Below, one piece after another: positions 57,028 to 64,000 of a DNA stretch of 64,000 bases. The position numbers and the translations under genes were made by a program. Under the pieces are notes generated by a model, which did no database searches, had not been told where the DNA came from, and saw only the letters and a list, made by a program, of their open reading frames with translations. The DNA is from Plantago major (lineage: Eukaryota; Streptophyta; Magnoliopsida; Lamiales; Plantaginaceae). How positions within the stretch are numbered: position 1 is the stretch's first letter; each line of letters begins with the position of its first letter. The stretch covers positions 62,001 through 126,000 of the forward strand of contig JAIFAC010000303.1 in the NCBI GenBank assembly GCA_026545765.1, in the 5' to 3' direction.

Positions 57028-58386
57028 TGTTGGTCCAGATAACGCAAAGTAAAAGACTAGAGGGGGGCTCAATAGTCTTTTAAAACTTTTGTCGATACTT
57101 AAATTTCAGAGCGGAAGACTTTAAGATAGGTAAGTGCGTAAACAATAAATATGTGTGTGTGCTTTCCAAATGTAAATACGTAAAAGTAAATGACACAAGA
57201 AGTATAGTGGTATCCGGAGGTGGCGAATCCTCCAACTAATCCACTTCGGTCTTCGAGACCTAGAATTCACTAGAAACAGATAATCGAGTTCACCTTACAA
57301 TAATCCTATTCTAAGATTCCTAAACAAATGGTTCCCAACCAAATGTTCCCCTGAAGTTATTCCTCACTCCTAGAGCTAAGTACTTCCTCTACTCAGATAA
57401 CCTTGAGTTATTCCTCGATTTCCTAATCAAGTACTTCTTCTACTCACGCCTTGATGGTGTTGGTTATAAGGTTTGTCGAGAGGCTTCTCGATAACTTTTC
57501 AGCTTATGTTTTCAGAGAGCCTAATAGAAAAGACTACTTAATACACTTGTTCGTGGATAGCTTTACCAACCACGCAATTGATGTCCGCTCGAGAATGAGC
57601 TTAAAGGGTATCCGATAGTTCAACTCTTTCACGAATAACAATCTCTTGTTAAGGTTCGTGATAACTTAGAACTACTAGTGAATCTTCGAGCAATGTAAAG
57701 CTTTCGTAATGGGTAGTAGAGTGCTTGAGAGAATACTTTGCTTGATGGTAAGTTTGCAAGATAGAGCGCTCTAAGGTGTATTTCTCAAAGATCTAAGTGT
57801 GTGATATATATAGATGAATTTGAGAGTTGTTCGATTGATATCCGTTAGACACAATTCAAATTCAATCCATACTTATCTTGAAATGAGTACTCGTAAGTCC
57901 TCGTCTCATGTCTCGTAGAGGACTTGTGCTTCATGTTTTTTCGCCGATGCAATTAATGCACTTGTACTATTTCTCGTCTGTAGTCTTCAATGGATACATG
58001 AGCCTTTCCGATGGCTTGCATGCTCCATACTCATGATGTCATATGTCTAGAATCATATTTCAAAAGTAAGTAATATACACTTAAGAAAGGATTAAGGAAA
58101 TAGTCTTTCCGAAAGTTAGACTAAACCTTGATATCTTCATAAATCTTGTGCAATCTTTAGTCTTCTAATCTTCAGAAAAGATCCATTGCTAGAATTGATC
58201 TTCATGGTCTTCTGGAAATAAAATTACACTCAGAGACCTATAGTCCTAATACAAGATTTACTAAACTAATCATACTTAGTGATTTCCTCTTTACAATGTT
58301 CAAGTGAACCAAGAGTGGTTAATCACCTTTCCGCTAAGATAAGAACATGTGATGAGTGATCAAAATACTAATGTATATTCCTAACA
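57028..58386 (-). repeat. C2 3' LTR
   Basis: TGTTGGTCCAGATAACGC to TATTCCTAACA, 1,359 bp, matches both C1 LTRs. It includes the TATATATA box (~57800) and the inverted repeat around a G run at its left end. Confidence 0.86.
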
Positions 58387-61300
58387 AATTTCCCCTTTTG
58401 ATCACCATCCATGACTATCTTTTAAGTCCTATTACAAATTTGTAATATCGAAGAGAAAACAATCCACCACTTAATCATTTCAAATGATATTCAATTTTAG
58501 TCAATTATGCGAAAGTAAACATCAACCAAATCACAAGAAGTGATCTTTACGATAAGTTGTCATCTATTAGAATGTATCCGAGAGTATGATCTTCAGATAG
58601 TACGCTTTACGTAATAAGATGCAACTTTTACGTATAGAGAAATTTAGAAACAATCAAGAAGATTACAAAAGTAACAAAACATACTAAGTAAATTAGAACA
58701 AAGGAGAATCCAAGCTCCAAGAGAGTATTCTAATGTTACTAGTCTTCAAGTCTTTAGAAATGCAACTCGGGTTCAGATACCTCAAGTTCTTCAAAGACCC
58801 TTTCGATCACCGACATGATCATCCACTTTTCGCATTCTCGACATAGTCATAAAGAATCCTTCCGACAGAGAGCTCTTTTCCGGATAAGTCACATATTTCA
58901 TGGTAACTCTTGCTAAGCTTGTGATTCTTCCGCAAAGTGTTTCACCTGTACTTTCCCTGCACCGTGAGTGGTCTATATGCAATGAGATAGGTTGAAATAC
59001 TTGTATATTTCTTCCAGATAGTGTAAATCATCTAGGTATTCATCCAATGTCATATAGAATGACTCATAGGTTGGAACACCTAGTTTGTTCTTCCCCGTCA
59101 GAGCTACCATCCACCTTTCTTACCTTGTGTACATCATCGCTTGTAAGGATGTGCAAAAGAAAGATCCATCTTTCGCTTCATTCCTCTTTTCTACTTCAAA
59201 ATTTAGCCAGGCTTGAAGGTGCTCAGTTTTTAGCAATTCTGGCTTTCCTTCTTTCCATTTCAGGATCTGATTGAGGATGGGAGTTGGAAACTTATCATTC
59301 ACAAGTAGATGTTGTAGTTCCAGAATTCAATACCCTCTCTTGTTCAGAATGCACCTATATGAAGACTCTTCATTACTAGTCTTTACATACTCAATGTGGG
59401 CATCATGGCCTTTCTTGATGAGTTTCTCTGCTTACTCTACCAAATCGGGAATCCTTCTGCCATTCGTTAGTGGCCTTCTGTCAGGAGATCCTCTAACCCT
59501 TTCTTCCTGCCTTGGGGCTGTGCTGGTAGATCCTCCTTGTATAGACTTGGTGTTGCTGTAGGAGTTCACGCTAAGCTTCTTTGCCAGAGGAGGTTGTGAA
59601 GTAGTTATTTGTCTCCTTTTCTTGTGAAGTGGATGTTCATCGTAATCATCCTCATCATCATCAAGTCCAAAATTGGAGACTTGCGCCTTTCGCCTCTCAC
59701 TTCTCCTTCTTCTTGGTCTTTTCCTTCTTTAGATTATTCGTTGTTCCCATCCGAGATCCTAAGGATTCGTTCCCCTAGTAACAATACTTCTCACCTTCCG
59801 GGTGGTTGATCCGGAACAACTTCTTCAAATAGGGCATCTCCAAAGGTCCTTGATGACTAGTCGACTTGAGGAGGGAGAATTGATTGTTTTCTTTTCTTCC
59901 TCGCCTTTTGAGGCATCTCTTCTTCCCCTTAGTCATGAATGACTCATGATAGCATAAGCTTCAGAGAGTGATTCAAAGTTTTCCGAGGTTGTTGTGCACC
60001 CCACCGCTTCTTGGATTTCTTTCTTCAAGTCCTTGTTTTGCCTAACCAATTCTTGCTCTTTTCTCGCTGAGCTCTTCAAGAGGCCTTAGAATAACATCGC
60101 TTGTTGAGTAGCATGGATGGCTTCATAGTGCTAGGTTGGCATTGTTGTAGTCATCTTCCCGATCAAAGCTAGATCTTTCCGAGAGGGCTATGCCGGTTGC
60201 TCTGCTCAAAGAATGCGGCAAACAAATCTTTCATCTCTTCCGATCGACCGTAGGACTTGAGTATCTCGAGCAACAAGTCTGTCTCTTAGTTCCAAGAAAA
60301 CACTTGTTCTAGACTGTGCTCATCACTTCTTGATGCACCGGAGCAGAAATAGTCGAGGGGCGTAAGGGCTAACTTTTCCTTAGTGATAAGTTTCTCATCT
60401 TCTTCCGGGGTGATCAAGTTTCGCTTTCTTCATTACCATCATAATCCTTTTCGATTGTTTGCATTGGCAATCTTCTTCTGCTTTCCATCAAGTGTCGCCT
60501 TTTGAGAAGATGTAGAAGGTCTTTCGATGCGCCTCAAAGATCTTGTGCTTCTTCATCAACAAAGACGATGGCATCAATTTCAAATGCAGAATGCCGACCG
60601 TTTTTCCAAACTTCTTTGCTCATCCGTATGGGCCAATTTTTAGCATTAGCTTCTCCGAGCTTTTGAATCTTAGCTTCCTTCTCATCAACTTGTGCTTGGC
60701 ACTCTAAGTTAATTCTCTTCTTCTTCCAACTTCGCTCGAGTTGTTCAACTCAACTCAGCCCGAGATTTCTTCAATTATGTCTTGTTGATCGGCCGTTGGG
60801 TATTCTAATGAGACTTTGGGGTGATGATGATGGGGCTCTGAGCATTTGAAGGAGTAGTCTTTTCTCCACTTCCTTTGCTAGCTTTCAATCCCGCCTTGTC
60901 TGTGTCAGTATCATCATTCGATCGATCATCATCATCATCATCATCCTTTTCTTGTTTTCGACTGGATGCTCGTAAGAAGGTTCTTGGTAATCGCTCGCCC
61001 ATCTCCTCTTCATCTTCTCAAACCAGTTGATCACATTTGGGAATGTAATCATCCTCCCATTAACTTCTTCTTGCTCACCGGATAAGTAGTGAGCTTGTTG
61101 GGCAAGGCGTGACGGGTCACCATCGCCTTCGGTTTGAGCATCCGCAATTGGAAATCATGCATGAGTCTTCGTACACTTCATTTATGAAGGTATCATCCAT
61201 CGAGTGGCAAAGGAGTAAGACTCATGGGAAACATAGTATGGACATGATCTTCCAAATTGAATGCTATGGCCCTCTTCTCTGGGATATCAATTACTCTTGC

Positions 61301-63860
61301 AACTTCAGAAAGGTCGGCCTTTCTGATTTTCTGCTATTGTCTGAAGCACTTTAGATGTTTCTTGAGAGTGTGCTTCTGGAAGGCTTGGAGTAAATTGATT
61401 GGCACTAGACTTTGAGCCTGAAAGAAAGGGATCAAGTTAGTTTTGTTCAAACCACTTGTGTTAGTATCTGTGTGCAAAAGTAAGCTCGAGCATACCGTAG
61501 AAACACTAGCTCATTTGCTCGACTTCTGCTTGTTTGGTCTCAGAGACCTCAGATTCTTTGGTGTGAGGAGAAGTCTGATCCTCAGCATCCTTTCTTTCTG
61601 CTTGAACCTGAGAATTAGAAGCAATTATGGTTTCAGAAACTTGTTTATCAGAGAAAGATATATAGAAATATGCTTTCTGAGGCTTCACTTACTTCCAAGT
61701 GAGGAAGCTCAGTAGCATGTTCCTCAGAAACCTTGGGGATTTCTGGCACCTTTTCAGACATCGCTTGTTCAAATAGCTTTCAGTTTCCTTTGGAAGAGAT
61801 AACACTACTATTTCTCCATCCAATTGTTCTTCTGACTGAGCCTGTAAGAACAAACATAAAAGATTTAGTAGTGGGTTTTCCAGCACTCTTGAAGGAGACT
61901 ATTATCGATTACTTACCTTCTCAAAGCAAGGCTCAAGATATACTTCCTCAGAGCTTTTCACCTCTGAATCTCTTCGTTTTGGGGTGTCAGTTCCACCACC
62001 ACTACTTCCTCACTGGAGCCTAAGAAGAGACATTAAGAATATTAGAACATAAGATAAGAGCATTTTTAGTTAGTTATTTCGTTCATAGATAACTTTACTA
62101 CATGTGGGATGACTCTTCTTGATGTTCGAGGTTGAGGAACTCTTCGATTCAAGGTGGACAAGTTTTCTTCCCTCAAAGATCGCTTCTAAATTGCCTGTAA
62201 TAAACAAAGTTTATGAATAACTAGTTAACATATACCTATGTTCACAAGTTAAATACAAACCATCTTTGTTACCCTAATAGAGTCAGCCGAGCTTGGGTCT
62301 CTCGGACTAGTGGATTCTCCACAACCTCTCTTTGCTCATTGTTGCTGTCCTCTAGACTATCATTCTGAGTCTCCATCTCAGTCGGATCCCTTTTTGAGAG
62401 TGGAGCTCTCTCAGAAGGTTGAGGAACCTGTTCAAGAACAGGGTTTTCTTCAACAACCTTTTGTGATGGCACAGTGAATGTGGAAGCAATGTCAGGATCT
62501 TCCAGCATTCTATCTTCCTCACCCAGGCCTTCTTCTTCCTACTAGGCAGAGGGGCTCCTTTCTTTCCGAGAGGCCGAGCTTGATGCTCCTCCACGGGTCT
62601 CTACATTGACCTTTTCAGTACTTTTGCAAGTACTACATCATCCTCGTAGTCACTATCCAGTTGTCAGTGCACTCCATCTATGATATTTCTATCATCTCGA
62701 GAGTTCTCGAGCACCGCCTGTAATTCTTGGGCATTCTGAGTTGCCTTTCTGGCGTCAACATCTTCCGAGACCTCGCCTCAAGGTTGTGCCTCTTAGGTTT
62801 AGGGACTGGAGGCTCTTTTGCTGAGTCCTCTTTATCTTGGCAACTCGGAGGTCGAGCTTGAGCTTGCTCAGAGACCTCCTCACCTTGGCAGGCGCTTCAT
62901 GCTCTTCGCTTCTCTCTGAGCTTTCTCAAAGCAAGTCTCTCCTTTTCTTCAAAGGCGGTCTCGAAAAGGAGTCAGGATCGATTTCGCCCGCTCTCGAGAG
63001 TGATTCTATTGTTTCTGTATGTGACAAATTCGAGGCCAGTGCATATCGGCCTTCGCTCAAAAAGCCATCGATGATCTTGGGCTCAAATTCTCAATACGCT
63101 CAAGGAATTTGTCAAGGCATACTTCCCCAATTGAAGTGGGTTTCGCCTTCAAGCTTCTTGTTCAAGATACATCATCATCCATCTCTCCATGCTTATCCGT
63201 CCACTCCACCTTTGTTGCCATCAAAGCAACTACCGTAATGAGAGCTAAAGTACTCTGTTGGTTTCTGGAGATGACTAGTTCTGATGGCTTTTAGAACAAA
63301 TTCTCCTAGGCAACCCTTTGCATTTTCAAACTGGATTGCTTCAAATAGCTCTTTGATGCCTTGGATCATGGGAGCATCCTTGATGTTGATGTCTTCAATT
63401 GTTCCTCGATTTTTCAATCTAATATCTTGAGAAGTCTTGCCCAGGACAATTTCGTCCTCGAACTTCAGCCCATGTATTTCTCTTCTTCATCATTCACAAC
63501 CTTTGTGAAGATTTTGGAGTTGTTATAGAATTCTAGCACATCCAGTGTGGATAGTCCACTGGGTGCAGCAGACAGAAACTTAAAGATATGGAAACTTTTC
63601 AGCATCCCCAATATTAGTTTCCTATCTGGTTTGGAAGAAATGACTGCAAGTACATACTTCTTCACTAGAAAAGCTCCCCAATTCATCTTGTGACTTGGAT
63701 TCCAAATTATGGGGTGAACTTTCCTGTATATGCTTATTCAACACCTTAAGTTCCTTTCCTCCTCGCTTTCAGCAGAGCAGATAATGCGCCTTAGGGTTCT
63801 TCGTGGTCATCTTCTCGGTGCCATCTCTTATATGAGTCTTGAGTGAGTGTTTTCAGAGGG
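58387..63860 (-). pseudogene. C2 extra gene region after pol (env position), fossil
   Basis: Collinear with C1 33872-39300. Readable near its start: MNWGAFLVKKYVLAVISSKP, LSAAPSGLSTLDVLEFYNNS (63686-63470) and KDAPMIQGIKELFEAIQFEN (63417-63193). A Glu/Pro-rich stretch with VLEQVPQPSERAPLSKRDPT follows (62508-62269), then SETKQAEVEQ near 61520 and RITSLARVTMKYVTYPEK near 58950-58850. GT-AG spacers of 75-85 bp at 61842-61916 and 61608-61692 mirror those in C1. The protein family is not recognised. Many breaks. Confidence 0.64.
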
Positions 63861-64000
63861 GTTTTGCAAGATTAATCGGGATTAGTCTATCTTTTCAGAA
63901 GACTAAACGCAAGAAGTTGAGTTTGCAGAAGGGGTTTTGCAGAAATCTTGAGAGATTTTGCTGTTTTGATGAAAGTAAGAAATTTCGGAATTGGTAAAAG
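63861..64000 (-). other. C2 leader of the extra gene region
   Basis: Matches C1 39320-39470, the A- and CT-rich leader before the extra gene. The candidate TATA box would lie just past the window end. Confidence 0.5.

Larger units (their letters stand above)
57028..64000 (-). mobile_element. C2: Ty1/copia Sirevirus-type element, sister of C1, runs off the window
   Basis: The 3' LTR (57028-58386), polypurine tract and extra gene region are in the same order and orientation as in C1. Sequence match to C1 33872-39470 is continuous to the window end. It inserted in E2's gag; the left flank ACCAT may be half of a target duplication. Pol, gag and the 5' LTR are outside. Broken in many places. Confidence 0.85.

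Overview
The window looks like nuclear DNA of a eudicot plant. It is one small host locus (about 1-2,589) followed by more than 61 kb of nested LTR retrotransposons. The host part holds a broken LINE-type RNase H-like fragment, then a two-exon major-latex-protein-like (MLP, Bet v 1 fold) gene with a TATA box, a 1-kb intron carrying two MITE copies, and several small indels. The species cannot be named from what is visible.

From 2,590 on, elements sit inside one another. E1 (Ty3/gypsy, Tat-like, minus strand) starts at 2,590. Its right LTR is cut at 15,989 by E2, a second minus-strand Tat-like element. E2's reverse transcriptase is cut at 25,927 by E3, a plus-strand relative that is complete end to end (25,927-54,674, target duplication ACTTT). 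E3's integrase is cut at 32,459 by C1, a 15-kb minus-strand Ty1/copia element of Sirevirus type (32,459-47,501, target duplication ACCCA). E2 resumes at 54,675 and its gag is cut at 57,028 by C2, a sister of C1 that runs off the window. E1 also holds a truncated gypsy element X (9,169-~10,930) next to a copia LTR in the opposite orientation (C0, ~10,930-12,524). All coding parts are fossils with many breaks; LTR pairs, primer sites, polypurine tracts and domain order remain readable.

The most unusual content is an accessory region shared by the three Tat-like elements, between integrase and 3' LTR. In each, a gene runs antisense to gag-pol (E1 4,683-7,610 +; E2 17,969-20,960 +; E3 49,830-52,688 -). 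It has its own TATA box, a leader intron and further GT-AG introns at matching places, like a plant nuclear gene. Behind it lies a second promoter-like block conserved in all three copies (repeated GGCCCA, a G-box, then TATA about 31-33 bp later). In E2 and E3 this leads to paired-arm hairpin units whose outer stems covary and to a short shared reading frame. Tandem repeats of about 100 bp sit near the 3' LTR in E2 and E3.

The Sirevirus copies carry an oversized (about 5.5 kb) extra gene region after pol. It has conserved intron-like spacers in both copies and, in C1, a TATA box of its own. Differences between copies of one repeat are strongly concentrated at CAG/CTG sites that read CG in the other copy. 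That suggests a sequencing artefact at CHG-methylated cytosines, so LTR ages and counts of breaks should be treated with caution.
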